The translations under genes and the position numbers were made by a program. Under the pieces are notes generated by a model. The model did no database searches, was not told the DNA's origin, and was given only the letters and a program-made list of their open reading frames with translations. Of a stretch of DNA of 64,000 bases, positions 35,724-49,640 are shown one piece after another; the first letter of the stretch is position 1; the number at the start of each line of letters is the position of its first letter. Origin of the DNA: Dioscorea cayenensis subsp. rotundata (lineage: Eukaryota > Streptophyta > Magnoliopsida > Dioscoreales > Dioscoreaceae); assembly GCF_009730915.1 (NCBI RefSeq), contig NC_052471.1, positions 28,244,185 to 28,308,184 of the forward strand, in the 5' to 3' direction.

Positions 35724-37846
35724 ATGATAGGGAAAAGGTGGTGGTGTCGGGAAACAAGACAAACATAATAATACAAGGAGAAGGATACCTAAACACAAGC
35801 ATTGCATGGAATGACACTGCCAACTCCACTGGAGGCACTGTTTATAGTTACACCATTGCTATCTTTGCCTTCAACTTCAATGCCTTCAACATTAGTTTCC
35901 ATGTAATCTTTCTCTCATCCTTCCTCAGAGATAAATATAAATTAATATTAATATAAATATAAATATAAATATAATGTATAAAGCTAAATGGATGTGATTG
36001 TGTGATTAAGAGCAGAACATGGCGCCGCGGCCTTTTCCCGGTGATGTCGGTGCACAAGCAGTGGCGCTAAGGGTGGCCGGAGATCAAGCAGCTTTTTATG
36101 GTTGTGGAGTTTATGGTGCCCAAGATACGCTGCTTGATGAGAAAGGGAGGCATTACTTCAGAGAGTGTTTCATCCAAGGTTCTATAGATTTCATCTTTGG
36201 CAATGGGAGATCTCTTTATGAGGTATGCATATGTAATTTCATTGGCCTCACACTGTGTCATTTCCATGAAAAATGTTTATTTTCTAAAAATTAGCAGGTT
36301 GTTTTTTCATCAGAAAAGAAAAGAAAAGAAAAGAAAAAAACAACAACATGCAGCATTTGTATTAATAAATAAATCGAAAAGGACGCATAATTGGTAAAAC
36401 AAACAGACTCCTTTATCTTGCTTAAATTAAAGTAGTAATTAGTAGAGTATGTTCTCTAACTCTAAAAGTATATTGAGAAATAAAATATAGAGAAAGAAAG
36501 AGATAATCATGGTCCATGGACAATTAATATATAGTAAACAATTGATCCTAGCCTTATACAATAACTTTAACTTTTGATCATATATATATATATATATTTG
36601 TTTACTATTGAAACATAATATTACCTAATATACAAAACATCCTAAATAATAATATATATTAAACATAAACTCACCAAATATATATAAATGCTAAGCTAAA
36701 TATATTCTATTATATCTTAATAGGATTGCAATATAAATTCAATAGCAAAGCCAGTGGGGAATGGAGTAGGGGGAATCACAGGATCAATAACAGCTCATGG
36801 AAAAGGATCACCAACTGAGAAAAGTGGCTTCTCCTTTGTCAATTGCACCATTAATGGAACAGGGAGAGTTTGGCTTGGCAGAGCTTGGGGAAACTATGCA
36901 ACTGTAGTTTTCTCAAAAACATTCATGTCTGACATTATTGATCCTCAAGGATGGAACAATTGGAATGATCCTTCTAAAGACCAGTCTGTGGTTGATCCCT
37001 TTTTACTTCATTTTTATTTTTTTATTTTATTTCAACAAATTTTATTTTTAATCATTCTTTGAAAATTTTCAGTTTTGCAGAAAAATCTCATCAATTAATT
37101 CTTTATCACATACATATCTTCTATGTTATTGCAAAAAATTTCATATATAAGAAGCAAATAACAAAGAGAAGAGCTTTTAAAACTGCTCTCAAAAGAGAAA
37201 GGTGATGAGAAGAATTAAAGGGAGAAGAGAAAGGGTTTCTAGTACCTCTATCAACAATCTTAAATTTATAAATCATAAGATTATATAATTTGGGAAAACA
37301 AATTTAACCAGGTCAATCAAATAGCTTAGAAGAGAGTTTTCTACTGTTAAGTGTAAAGCAAATATATTACTTAGATCTAACTTCATTAAAAAGCTTAAAA
37401 ACATAAACTGATAGACCCAAGCTTATATATTTAAATTATATTTTTTAAATTAACCGACCGACTATTAGTTACTGTTAAAAATTCAAAAAGTGTTTTCTGC
37501 AAAAAAAAACCCAGCGAAGGTATTTGAAATTATTTTGATATGTAATTTTTCCTATTAATTATTTGATTGTGAATTGTTTGTTTGTGCATGCAGAACAGTG
37601 TTGTTTGGACAGTATGATTGTGAAGGGCCAGGAGCTAATGCAACAATGAGAGTGGCATATTCAAAGGAGTTTGATCAATGTGAGGCAGCTCCATTCATGG
37701 ATATCTCCTTCATTGATGCCAATGATTGGGTTCTCCCACCCATTACCAAAGGTTGGATTAATCCATGCAAGGGAGGTGGAAGTCATAAGGAAGCACTCAT
37801 CCAAGAATTGCATTCTGATACTAACCTAACGTTAATGTCTCTTTGA
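35249..37846 (+). CDS. Pectinesterase (PME, no pro-region) with poly-histidine tract
   Basis: Five exons: 35249-35622, 35731-35902, 36016-36222, 36724-36983 and 37594-37846; 1266 nt, 421 aa. The intron 4 donor is a weak CA-GTCTGT, but its phase fits. The enzyme removes methyl esters from cell-wall pectin. Catalytic features are present: GVYREKV (about 122), GAQAVAL, AQDTLL (Gln218/Asp219), the signature GSIDFIFG (Asp240) and LGRAWG (Arg about 303; most PMEs have LGRPW). Residues 5-26 form a hydrophobic signal or signal anchor. There is no PMEI pro-domain, so it is a group 2-like PME. Residues 46-58 are 13 histidines, encoded by a (CAY)n run, followed by KRKRK. ATG 35249 is preferred to 35159 because of the hydrophobic start and the TATA position. 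Intron 1 carries a (TA)n microsatellite at 35688-35720. Confidence 0.93.
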
Positions 37847-38761
37847 TTTATATTAATGATTTTTAATCACTCTCTCAATATATATATTAACATGTTATAG
37901 ATAATATCATGATATAAATGTTTTGAAGAAGTAATTAAACAGAGATGAATTATGGTTTATTTGATATATTTTTGTGGTTGAGTTTTATGAGTTTTAATGT
38001 ACTACCATGTATGGAATAGCTAGATCGTAGTGAGTTTATTTCTCATATTAGAGTTTATACAAAAGTTTAAAAGTTCAACTATTTTTCAAAATATGGTTGA
38101 TTATTTAGTGGGTGTATGAACAGTGGTGACTCGTCCACCTTATAAAAAGAATTTTAATGTACTCAATTTTATATTTTAAGAAATATATTTCTTTAGTTTC
38201 AATACAATAAAATTTAGGTTATTAAATTTTGTGTGATAGAATTGTTAATTATGCTTATCTAACTTAGTGTTATTAATTAGTTTGTTTGATTTGTTTGCGA
38301 TATACGGCTGGTTAAAATAAATTAGCACATATATTTAAAGGAGGGTACTAAAATATCTAATAGTCTCACATTTATTAATTTGAAATATAAAAATTTAAGT
38401 ATATAAATATGTGTTTCTTATTCTATCGATTTAAGTTTATTGGGTTGTATGGAACCCAATAAGTCAATATGTTTGGTTTATAATTAATCTATATGAAATA
38501 CTCATACTTCTCAACCAGAACTCAACCAATATGTGCAAGTAATGGATAGGTTTGTACGAAAATTTATTTAATTTAAATACGCATTTTTTTTAGAACACTT
38601 CATTTAAAATTATTATTTTAAATATATTACTTTATTATAATACTTATTATTAAATTAATATGAGAAAAATAATAGAACTGTTTAATTACAATAAATGAGG
38701 TATTTACATGTATAACCCTTGTAAAATAATAAAATTACATATATATACTCTCATTATTTTG
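37847..38761. other. Pectinesterase 3' flank, AT-rich
   Basis: No gene or recognisable element is visible between the stop codon and the solo LTR. Polyadenylation signals cannot be placed with confidence. Confidence 0.4.
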
Positions 38762-38766
38762 CTATA

Positions 38767-40247
38767 TGTTTAGTCTGAAAACAAAGATTGGCATTATATG
38801 ACAAGCCAAGTGGTGACATGGCATGAGGATGATGATGTGGCTAGAAATGACTCATCAAAAGAAAAGCTGAGGTGACTAGGATGATGATGTGACAAAGGAT
38901 GAGGTCATGACATGTGATGAAGATCTAGGTGGAGATTTTATGAAGATCAAAGTTGAAGACTTTATTTAGTAGATATTCCTCTCAATACAATCATGTGATG
39001 ATAAACTATTTTTGGTAAGTGCATCAAAACTATAGGATCTCTTCAAAAAAGGTAAGTTTTATTTTAGGTATGATTATCTATTCTTAGTAAGATCCGGGAT
39101 GATTATTCATATCTTTGATAGAGCTCCTTTTTAGAAAGATCTATTTGAAGAGAGAGGAATATTCTATTATTTGCAAGAGTTCAAGATCATGAAGATTATA
39201 TTAGAAGACACAAGTTAAACTTGGTATGAAGCTTTAGAAGACACAAGGTTTAGTTTGGTGTGAAGCTATTTGAAGGCACAAACTAAATAAGGTAAAGACA
39301 TGCCAAGGAGATTATCAAGACCATATTTAGCAACTCAATTTCAAGGAAGATCAAAGAGCTATCTATGGGCGGAACTATTCATGGAGACTAGTCATATGAG
39401 GAGATTGATTGAAGATTGCATAAGATATGATTAGAGATTTGGAGATCCAAGCATGGATGATTGAAGATCATGCTTGAAGATATTGAAGACTAAACTTGGA
39501 TGAAGATGAGATCAAGTTTAGTAACAATATTTCCATGAGTCAAACGAAGACCTTTTGGGAAGACCAAACTTGGGTCAAGTTTGGAAAGAAGATCGAGAGA
39601 TCTTCAGTGGCTATCTTTGGTGAGATGGTCGCGTGTGCCTTGGTGGGCGCGTCCCTCGGGAGAGGGAGACCTGCTGAAGTGATGTGAGGAAGGAAGCAGC
39701 TGCAGGTAGGAGGAGCTCGGGTCGAGTCAACTGCTACGAGGTGACTGAAGGAATCGGGAGGTTGAAGGTCGCAGATTTGGGTGCATCTGGCTAGAACTCA
39801 GTCATGTTCAGTAAGGTGGGCCATATTGTAACTGGGTGTTGCAATTTGTAACTTTGGAAGGTGTCCAAGTTAGGAAGCCGCGGAGAATTCTAAAAGAGGT
39901 AACTTTGTGGACGTCGGTGCGTCTATATAAGAGATCCTGCTTGAAGATTTAGGATGAGCCAAACAGTGAGAGACTCTTCGGTGAGAGTTGAGAGTGTGGC
40001 CGTCGGGCAATCTTGAGAGGATAATCTTTGTATTGAGAGAGTGAGTAAGTGTTGTACTCCTTGTTCCTATACCTCTTTTAGTGGATTGTTTCTCCGGGCT
40101 TTGCCCCTTAGATGTAGGCAAAGTTGTGCCGAACTGGGTTACCAATTTGCTTGTCTCCTTTATCTTGCTTTGATTGTGTGTGAGTGTTTGATTTTTGAGT
40201 GAGTTTTTGAGTGAACTTAGCACATCACACTCCCACTGGAACCATCA
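38767..40247 (+). mobile_element. Solo LTR, target duplication CTATA
   Basis: A 1481-bp unit starts TGTTTAGTC and ends ACCATCA, flanked by CTATA at 38762-38766 and 40248-40252. There is no internal gag-pol, primer site or second LTR. An LTR promoter-like GTCTATATAAGAG is near 39920. The distal part (GGATTGTTTCTCCGGGCTTTG, GTAGGCAAAG, GAACTGGGTT) is typical of the R/U5 end of copia-type LTRs in plants. The ORFs at 39496 and 39870 lie inside and are not genes. Strand is inferred from the R/U5-like sequence lying at the right. Confidence 0.7.
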
Positions 40248-40252
40248 CTATA

Positions 40253-41436
40253 CATTGTCATTTATGAACCAACAAGGAATTAAACAAACTCCATGCACTC
40301 AGCTCTTGATTTCAAATTTATGTATATTTGTTCTTCACCCATCTTGCGTAACGTTAAAAATATAATAATTATACGCCTAGGATTATGTAAAATATAATTT
40401 CATTTTAAAATAAATTTAAAAAAATAAATACAAGCAAAATTCATTTTAAAATTTAAACATTTGACATCTATAATAATATATAATTTTGGAGGTTTATATG
40501 TAATAGTAGTCGGTAGCGGAATTAGAACAAAAATTAAGAGGGTGCTAAATTTAAATTTTAAAAATTTATAAATATTAAACAATTTTATTAATTTTGAAAT
40601 CAATATTTCAACAATATAAAATATACATGATCCAAAATTTTTTTATTTACACGTAAAAACCTATCACATTTACATAATTAACAAATAACTTAAAAACACT
40701 AAATTAACAAATAATAAAATTAAAAAAATAATTTAACGCAAATTCAAAATATAATTCAATTATTAAATACAATAATTGTTCAACAAATAATCTAATGAAT
40801 AATAAAAATTTTATAACAATTAATCATAATAAATATCTAACAGTTTTTCAAAACGATTTTCTCAAAAAAATAATCAAACAATATTTGACAAATAATCACA
40901 CAAAAATTAAACAAATTAAGTTAGATATAAAACAAATAAGATAAATCTTAATGGAAAGTAAAATATAAAAGTCAGAAAATATTGCACAAAGAGAGAAAAC
41001 TCACTAATCAACGCAACCTATAATAATTTTTTTTAAGAGATTTTAATGGAGCAATTATATTTTTGTAAGGTTTTATTTTTTTTATTTTTATTTATATTAA
41101 TTTTTTTACATTAATATCCTAAAAATAGATAATTCTATATTAACATATTCAATAAAAATATATTTAAATATAAAATTTAAAAGCAAAAATATTTAAAGAT
41201 TCATGATTGGCTAGATATTATCACTAATCGATTTTATTGTTTTCATTTAATTTATCTTAAATAGTATAGGTAGAATTTTAAAATAAATAAATAAAAAATA
41301 TTACTTTATATATATAAATTATAATTATTAATATATATATATATATATAGGCATTCATTTTCATGGGCAAGGTGAATGCTTCTATTTTGACCACCGAACT
41401 ATAAAAAATTGTAATTGAGTCACTTAAGTTTTTATT

Positions 41437-41487
<51 letters not shown>

Positions 41488-41589
41488 TTATTTTATTTTA
41501 TTTTTTGTCACTAACGCTTATAGTGATAACGGTAGATTAACGTGCTTGTGATGTTATACGTTAATTGTCATAGCAACATTACTCGTGGA
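40253..41589. other. AT-rich intergenic sequence with (TTA)n microsatellite
   Basis: No gene is visible. A (TTA)n/(ATT)n run of about 15 units lies at 41446-41487. Confidence 0.6.
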
Positions 41590-42000
41590 TAGACCTGACC
41601 ACGGTTCGGTTCCGGTTCGGTTTCGGTTCAAAACCGTCGGTTCCGGTTCAGTTTCAGTTCAAAACCGGAACCGAACCATAGTCATAAGGTTTCGGTTCTC
41701 GGTTCGGTTCCAATACGATTCCGGTTCCGGTTCTGTTCTAAATAATTTAATTCCAATTAATTAAAATATATAAAATATTATATTATATATATTATTTAAA
41801 AAAATAAAAATAGAACCGGAACCGGCGGTTCGGTTCCGGTTGTTCCGGTTTTCAACTCATAAGAACCTTAACCGGAACCTTAAAGTTCCGGTTCAAGGTT
41901 CCGGTTTGGAACTGAAACTTTTTTTACGGTTCTGGTTCGGTTCCAATAGTGGCGGTTCCGGTTTGGTTCTATGGTTCGACCCGAACCACGGTCAGGTCTA
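41590..42000. mobile_element. hAT MITE related to the element at 17248
   Basis: The ends TAGACCTGACCACGGTTCGG and CCGAACCACGGTCAGGTCTA are near-perfect 20-base inverted repeats. The flanks CTCGTGGA and ACCGTGGA agree at six of eight positions and are probably an aged 8-bp duplication. As in the larger element, CGGTTCCGG-type motifs fill both subterminal regions around a short AT core. Confidence 0.85.
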
Positions 42001-44520
42001 ACCGTGGAAGCGACAAGGGAGGAAATTTGTTAATTAATTTCCTAATTCAAATTATGCTCTTGGCAAGGGAAAGGATGCTTCCTGGGCTACTCATGTTCTA
42101 GCAAATCAAAGACCTTCTCCTTCCCTTGGATAGCCCTAACCTTGCTCACCTTCCCAAAACTAGTTTCCTTCGTCTTCTTCTAGTGTTTCCTTTTTCCCCT
42201 TTATCTTTTCCTTCTTTAAATAATATCAAATTTGTTGAGATATCTAGAATTCCTTGGTGACATGCTTAGAATTTTGACACGACCAGAAATTTTGAGAGCT
42301 TAATCTGAAAAAAAAAGAAAGAAATTAGAGGTCTTTGGTGGAAGCGGAGGGCTCAGGTCGAGCCAATTTTTTTTCTAATGTACTATTTGGGTCAACCCAA
42401 ACTAGTTTTTTGGGAAATTATATTGTGTATTTGGTTCTAGCATTTCATGAACTTTTTTCCCAATAGTTCTCTGAAAGAGCACGAAAGATCTCTCTATGTG
42501 CTTATGGATACATCAATCAAACCATATAAAGTCTTATAAAGTCTTGTATGCTTTTTAGTTTCTCTTTATTTTTCATCTTATCGTTCCATAACAAACTTTT
42601 AAACATAAGTTTAATATCAGAGAAAATATTCTAAAAACCAATACCAATCAACACATTATTATTAGAAAATGAGAAAAACATGAAGAAACCTTTTCTTCTT
42701 CCTCATCTATTGGTTCTTTCTTTTTGTTACTTTTCTCAGCGCCCTTTATATACCTCTTTTTTTTTCTTCATGTTGAACAAAGCAATAAATATGAGAAAAT
42801 AAAACAAACCAAAATAAGAATTTAGACTCTGACAAAAATATGATTAAAGTAAGAATCAAAATTGAAGACAATTCAATGGGTGGGTAGACGCAGGGTCAAA
42901 TTCTGCACCCATGTACTATAGTAGTAATGTTTATCCATTGTTTATAGACCCAAGTACTGTTAAAATGAATCCCATGTGGGTTCTCTGTGGGAGGAGTCAT
43001 ATCCCTTCCATCGAGGGTTGTATGGTAGAGAGGACTTAGTAGACGTAGGGGGCTTGTCACCTATTGTAAAAAAAACGATAATTAAACAAGACAAAACATT
43101 ATCAACCTTCTCTTCCTCTTATTGTTCATACAAAAACATTATAAACTACAATACATTTGCTTCACAGCTCTTCAAATCAACCTCAAGTTTAGATTATTTT
43201 GGATCAATTTTAACATGCAAAACAAAAATCATATTCATCAAAGAGGTTCTCCATGGATTAAAGAACTTCTCTATCAAGCAAAAAAATAAAAAATAAAAAA
43301 AAATAATACTGAGATAAACTATATTTTTCTTTTCTTTTAAAAGAAAAAACAAAGAGAAAAAAAGGGGCCACCACTGTGGCCATTATTTTTTCTCTTGCTT
43401 GGTACCATAGTTTGGAACCACGTTGAGAGCCCAAAGATTAGGGGTTTTCGATTCTAAAAGATTTGAAGAGAAAAAGGGATTACAATTTTTAGAGAGGGAG
43501 GGAACTCAAAGAAGGGAGGAAAAAGAGGAGTTTTTGTTAGTAATGTTAATGTATGGCGTGCCATGTTGTTAACCCACAGTTAACACCATAAACATGAATG
43601 ACAAAAAAGTTTGTTTGAATTAATTCAAATTTAAATCATGTTTATGATAATTTAAAATTAAGCAAATTTAAATAAATGCAGTGGCCCAACATTATCATTT
43701 GAATTCTATATTAATCGTAATAGTTATTTTGGATAATAATCTACTTTAAAATTCAAAGGGGAGGTAAAGATAACTATATTCTAGATTCCTAACCTTTCTC
43801 AAACAAGAAAAAGAAACATCATTGGTCCTCTGCTTCCCGTGTTTCTTCAACACATAGAAAGGCGATTGCTTGAGTTGTTAGCCCCTGGTCTTTTAATGAA
43901 AAAAAGGATTAATATAAACCAACAAGAGCTGTCCCTCGATCTAATGTTCTCATGAATACCCAGACCCCATCTACGGAGAGAATATGATAGATTGGAAGAG
44001 CTCTTGGTTTCTTCCGAGTCACGGATCTTAGTCCCTTCGTTTGTCATACCTAATTTGCTATGGTTGGAGTGCGTGATCATGCTTTTTGTTATTATTTAAT
44101 TATTTAGGCTTACCTAATATACCAAATGTTTTTCTTATTTTTTTATGCTCAGATGCTTAGATGTCTTATACCGTATTAATTTCTAACAAAAAATAAATTT
44201 CAAAACTTGGACCAAACCAGTATCACCCATATTGATGGATGACTATCTGAGTGTTTTACTCTTTATATATATATATATATATATATAAATATATATATAA
44301 TTAGTAAAGGTGAGATATCTAAAAAAAGAAAAAAATAACATTCCAAAAATGGCATTGCATTGTTTTTTTAAATATTATTTTTGAATTAAAAATTTGAAAT
44401 ATTTTTAAAAAAATAATTTGATTTATTGTATATATTCCTTGACGCAATACTCAGTAATAATAATTTATTTTTGAACGTCACACATGAAAATTTACCTAAA
44501 TTTACAAAAACACACCCTAT
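42001..44520. other. Intergenic sequence, no gene seen
   Basis: Mixed AT-rich and moderately GC sequence with no frame supported by motif or splice structure. ORFs at 42976 and 43847 have no recognisable content. Confidence 0.4.
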
Positions 44521-44526
44521 AAAACT

Positions 44527-47500
44527 TGAAATTTCACAATGAAAGGCAAGCAAGCACAATAGTTCCGAGACTCAAACAAACTCTCAAAATTTTCCGGGAA
44601 AATTTACGATTCAGAGCTATAAAATGTACCCTTTCTCTTTCGTCTTCTTCTCAAACCCTAGTTCTTCTAAATCCTTCAAACCATAAGCACAATCCCCTCT
44701 TGGGGATCCACCGTGATGCAATTCCTCCCGATTTCGAGGTCCTGCCGGCAGGCACGGAGCTCTACTCCCCGACGCCCTCGTACAAAAAGGTCTCTTTTTT
44801 TTTTTTCCTCTTGGATTTTTTCGATTTTGATGGTTTTTTATTGGTTTATGCTCAAATTTTGGAATTTGGTATGGTTGCTGTTGTTTTCTTTGATGAATTT
44901 ATGGTTTTGAAAATAACTTCCTCTGAAGTGTTTGGATTTGAATTGTTGTGAGAGGATTTCAAACTTCAAAGATTTGATTTTTATGGTTTTTCATTGATCT
45001 TTACAGTATGTTTTCACTGAAGAAAGCAAGTGCATATAGGGAGAGAAATGGTTGCAATGTAAATTCCAGATTAAACAAATTGCATTGTCTCTATTATGTT
45101 CCTTGATGAATTCATGGTTTTGACAATGGCTTCTTGGGAAGTGTTTGGTTTCTTAGATGGGCATTGGATTGGATTCCTGTGAGAGGATTTAGACTTCAAT
45201 GAAGTGATTATTTTCTGGTTTCTGAACATGTTGTATTTAAATAAAAGCTGATGCAATGTGAATCCCTAATTAAAAAAAAATGGCATTGTTTAGGTTATAA
45301 GTTTATGAGATTCTGTTGATTTGATTGAAATTGAACTTCAGTGCATGATGATATAAGAAATATCATGTAATTATGGCTTTTGGTTCTCTTGCTTGGTACT
45401 AGGGCACACTTGTTGAAAACTTTGATGGTGATACATCCAGAAGTTTTAAATTTGTCTTACTGTGATCTAGGTCCTATTTTGTTTCTAGATGATATTATTT
45501 CTGCAAAAATGGCATTTGCCTTTTTGTGTTAGTTCCTTCACAATGTATAACAGTTTATAGTTATTCTTTCAAGCATTTGGTTGACTTGAAATTGATTTGC
45601 CAATGTACAACGCCAAAAGGATTAACTTATAGTTGACTAAAGCTGTGTTGTTTGTTTGCCTGAATAATGTTTCTTCTTTATTAATTATGATTTTGCTCAA
45701 TCTCAGTCGTGTCATCATATTATTCGTTACTACATAACATCCACCAACAAAATATGCAACAAAATAGGATTGCGGATAATCATTTTTCTTTAATTTTACC
45801 TATTCATGATATTATTGCTTCATTTGTTACTTTTAATGATATATACAATCCTTTATTGGCCTTCTTTTTTCCAATCTTTGGTGGGAAATTCAGATAATGT
45901 TTCTAACCCTGTGTTTGATCGATGTACAGGTTCTCTAGCCGAGTTCTCAAATTGCAGATGTGATTCTTCTAGCATAAGGACTGCTGTTATAAATCAAGGC
46001 AATGATAATTCAGTTTCTGAACTTTCAAGAGAAATGTGTGTTTCTGCTCATTCAGAAAGCACTACTTCTGGTAGCAGAAAAGACAATGGAATTGTATGGA
46101 AGCCTGTACTGACATCAGCTTTTCAAACTGAATCAGTTATTCCAAATGTTTTAACCAATACCTGTGATAACCGGTATGAACATTATGAAGCTTTTCTCGA
46201 GAAAGATGGCCATAGTAGTTATTCATATATCCTATTAATAGTATGTACATGTCATCTTGTTTTTGAAATTTTGAATTGAGAGATGCTCTTTCCAATTTTC
46301 CTTGACTGCTTTGCTGAATTTCTTTATTAATGTACTATTCCATGTACATGGCCTTTTGCAGCATTAGATCCAAAACAACACAAGCAACCAAACTATTGCC
46401 TTCTAATTGTTTTGATTGTGTCAAAAGTCATAGCGTTTATTCTGTGAATCTGTTTTTACTTTCCGATAAGCATCTTCAGTTTACTTTTCCTCTGTTGTTA
46501 TATTGTTCACTCTATATTTATAGAAGCACCTCTTAAGCATCAATCCTAATATTAGGGTTGTCAAATGACCAAGCCATTTGTAAGCAACTCGAGCTTGGCT
46601 CTAGATTTCAAGTAATCAGGTTGAGCTTGATCAGAGGCCAGCCCACTCAATAGCTCAAAGAAATATAGCATATGGTAAATCATTATAGTATATTCTATAA
46701 TATACATTATTGATGATACATTCTGCATGAATAGTAAATGCAAAATTTATTGTTTGGTTTCAAGTCAGTGGGTGATAAAAGTCTTGTCTCAAATCTTCTT
46801 GTATACCCTCTCTATAAACTTTCTACATGCTCTTTAAGGAATTGTAGATGGTATACAAAAAAAGTTTTTCAGAACTGAATGAGTGGGAGTCTTGTCGCAT
46901 AAATCCCCATTCTCTTAGATATATGAAAGAGTGCACCTGGGGTAAACTGGATATCATCTATAATCTAGAATCAATTTGATAGAGTTGTATTCTCTTCTGC
47001 ATTGATGCATCAACCCTTGCATATAAAGCCTGCTGCTTTTGTTATATATTTTCTGCAATAATATGATTTTTCTTGATGAATATCTAGTGATGTTGACATT
47101 GATGCTGTGCTATTGCTTCCGTATGACCCTTTTTCTGTTGTGTGAGATATTCATGGTACTTGCATTAATGCAGAGATAGACATCCAGATGTAAATGGAGT
47201 TAATACAGGTTCTAATTCTGGGCAATTGGGTTTTATGGCTGATAAATCCATGTCCAAATCCAGCGAAGTCCTGATGAGCTGAGGGCACTCTATTCAGCAA
47301 GAACAGTCAGATGGTAACCTTCATTGTTATTCAATTTTATTCAACGGATAATTTCAATTGTGATTCAGAACTCTTGTTGATTATCCTTGATATATTTACA
47401 ACCGGTAGGTTTTTTTTTTCCTCCAGATATGTTCAATATTACAAGTTCAAGCAGAACCAAGGATGAGTGTGTTGATGAAGGTAGAGGCAAAAAGAAAAAG

Positions 47501-47732
47501 AAAGCTTAAAGTTCATTTCGACGTGAGTTCATTATCTAGCATGTTTACTCAAAATATATTATTATCTCGCCACATTTCTCTTAAAGTTGACATAATGTTA
47601 TTCTGCTTACAGGAGTTGAATTTTCCGGAGAAATCAGTCAGAAGAATACGACGAATAAAGATAATGCGGTACCTCGGCCTTGTGGCCCCTGCTGGTTCTC
47701 CCTATTCCGTCGCACATGCGAGTTCACCTTGA
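44527..47732 (+). CDS. Unrecognised multi-exon plant gene, start codon not found
   Basis: Exons supported by splice sites and coding character: 44527-44789 (ending in DFEVLPAGTELYSPTPSYKK, donor AAG-GTCTCT), 45930-46173 (SLAEFSNCRCDSSSIRT to NTCDNR), 47174-47267 or 47313, 47427-47522 and 47613-47732. The last two join in phase as KRKRKLKVHFD-ELNFPEKSVRRIRR, then IKIMRYLGLVAPAGSPY and stop, a basic, conserved-looking C-terminus that suggests a nuclear or nucleic-acid-linked protein. No ATG lies in the frame of the first exon; ATGs at 44539, 44624 and 44713 are in other frames. The exon at 47174 meets a TGA unless a weak donor at 47268 is used, and one phase (between 44789 and 45930) does not fit, so at least one exon is missing or the copy is damaged. 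Function unknown. Confidence 0.5.
46555..46660. repeat. Intronic repeat fragment (CTCGAGCTTGG type)
   Basis: GCAACTCGAGCTTGGCTC and GGTTGAGCTTGATC lie in the long intron and resemble the GAGCTCGAGTTTGAG-type MITE at about 49263-49640. Only a fragment is left. Confidence 0.35.
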
Positions 47733-48787
47733 CAAGGTGCAAATAACTTCCTGATATATATATATATATATATATATAGATGCTACCTTTGATTGTTTGT
47801 CATAGAGTCGACATTTTTTTAGTTAAGCATCATAATGTCATCCTTAATTGTGCTTGTTAAAAGTGTTAAAAGTTAATCCTTTGTTCTTTGAGTTTGATTA
47901 ACAATGACATTTTTTTTTCGAATCATTAATAGAATGCATTTGTTTGCCAGTAATGCTCTGGATTAACAACTTTATTGAATTAAATTCTTTGGTGAAGTCC
48001 AAATTGAAGATGTCCTCATGCTCAACAAATGATACTTTAGTGTCAATTATGTCTTTGAATCTAGATTACTTTTTTCCATTACTTTTATTGCTTGGCCTTT
48101 CCTTTTCTGAGAGGTTTTGTTTGTTTTCCAGCATCCAATTTTAGGGTTCTTGTTTTCTTTTTCTCATTTATTTAAATTAAAGTGGAGAAAAGAAGTGTTG
48201 CATCATGAGAATAAACCTTTTGTACTGCACTTGTTTGGAATCTCTTGTACTGCATCATCAAGTGCAAGATGAATCAGAACTTTTTGTTTTTGTTTTTGAC
48301 ATTTTTGCAAATACACCCTTGCAAATTTTCATAAGTGTTTTATACAGGGAAAAATTCACCTTTACAAAAAAAATTATTTGCATTTATACCCTTCTAAAAA
48401 CAAGCTATAAATTTTTTTTTCTTTGTATATATATATACTCAATCTAAAATTTAATTCAATATACTTACATTATTGTTGGAAAATAAATGAAATGTCTTTT
48501 TTCCTTTCTATGTATTTCACTTGTTATTGGTTATATATATATATATATATATATAGGTTTTAATATGCCTTGTTCTCGTATTTTAAGTTATAACCATTTA
48601 TGAAATAAACTCATCAAATTTATCAAAATATTGTCATATTTATCTCTATAATAAAGATTTTTCCACCACTAAAAAAGTTATTTTTTATTAGATAGGTAAA
48701 TGATTTACAATAATAGCCCATAGTTAACTATAAAAGAGACAAGTGGGCAAGAATCTTAATTTTTCCTAATTTCAGGGCTTTGTAAGG

Positions 48788-48832
<45 letters not shown>

Positions 48833-49172
48833 TTGATAAAAGTCTTTATTTTTTTAACCTTTTGTGGTGGAAAAAGGCCCCTTTTGGGATATTTTTAATC
48901 AATAGTTTTTAAAGTATAAGCATCTCTATTTAAAAAAAGAAAACAGAAAAAAATAAAAATAAAATGACAAAAGTGTTAGTGGGAGAAAGGAAGTGGAAAA
49001 CCATAAAATCTAAGAACTCAAGCTTTGATTTGACTCCATAGATTTCATGTTTTATTACTCTTACTTTTGTTTGTTTTCATTCTTCCTGAATCCTAACATT
49101 CAATTTAATCATTCAAAAATGTCACTATACATAATCTTTATGTATTTATATAAATATTTATTTAATTGTTCA

Positions 49173-49217
<45 letters not shown>

Positions 49218-49262
49218 ATATCTGGTCTTTAGTTAAAAGAGCAAGAGTGTTGTATGTTGCAT
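47733..49262. other. AT-rich intergenic sequence with microsatellites
   Basis: (TA)n runs lie at about 47754-47778, 48532-48555 and 48791-48829, and an (ATT)n run at 49173-49216. No gene is evident. Poly-hydrophobic ORFs here reflect T-richness. Confidence 0.6.
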
Positions 49263-49640
49263 AGGGGTGCTAATAATATCCGATTACTCACAAACTGCTC
49301 GAGCTTAATTCAGGGAAAACTTAAACTCAACCTGATCATGATTGAGTCGAGTTCGAGCTTGAGTAGTTGAGTGACCAAATTCAAGCATCTTAATACTTGA
49401 TTCGAGTGTTCATAAGCTTTATCAAACAACCATATTTGTGTGTATATATATTAATTTATTTTAAAATTATTTTATATAGAATTAAGTTCGAGTTTGAGCT
49501 CAAACATAAAAACATCTATGGTTAAATCAAGTTTAATTGTCTTTATCGAGTTCAAACTCGATTGAATTCAAGCGGAGTATTTAAGTTTGAGTTTGAGCCT
49601 AAGTATCTTGCTGCTAGGCTGGAACTCGATTGAAATTGTT
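49263..49640. mobile_element. Probable hAT-type MITE with GAGCTTGAG motifs
   Basis: The left edge TAGGGGTGCTAATAATATC is followed by repeated CTCGAGCTT, CGAGTTCGAGCTTGAG and GTTCGAGTTTGAGCTC motifs in both orientations, the pattern of a widespread plant MITE type. The right end and target duplication were not found. Confidence 0.4.
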
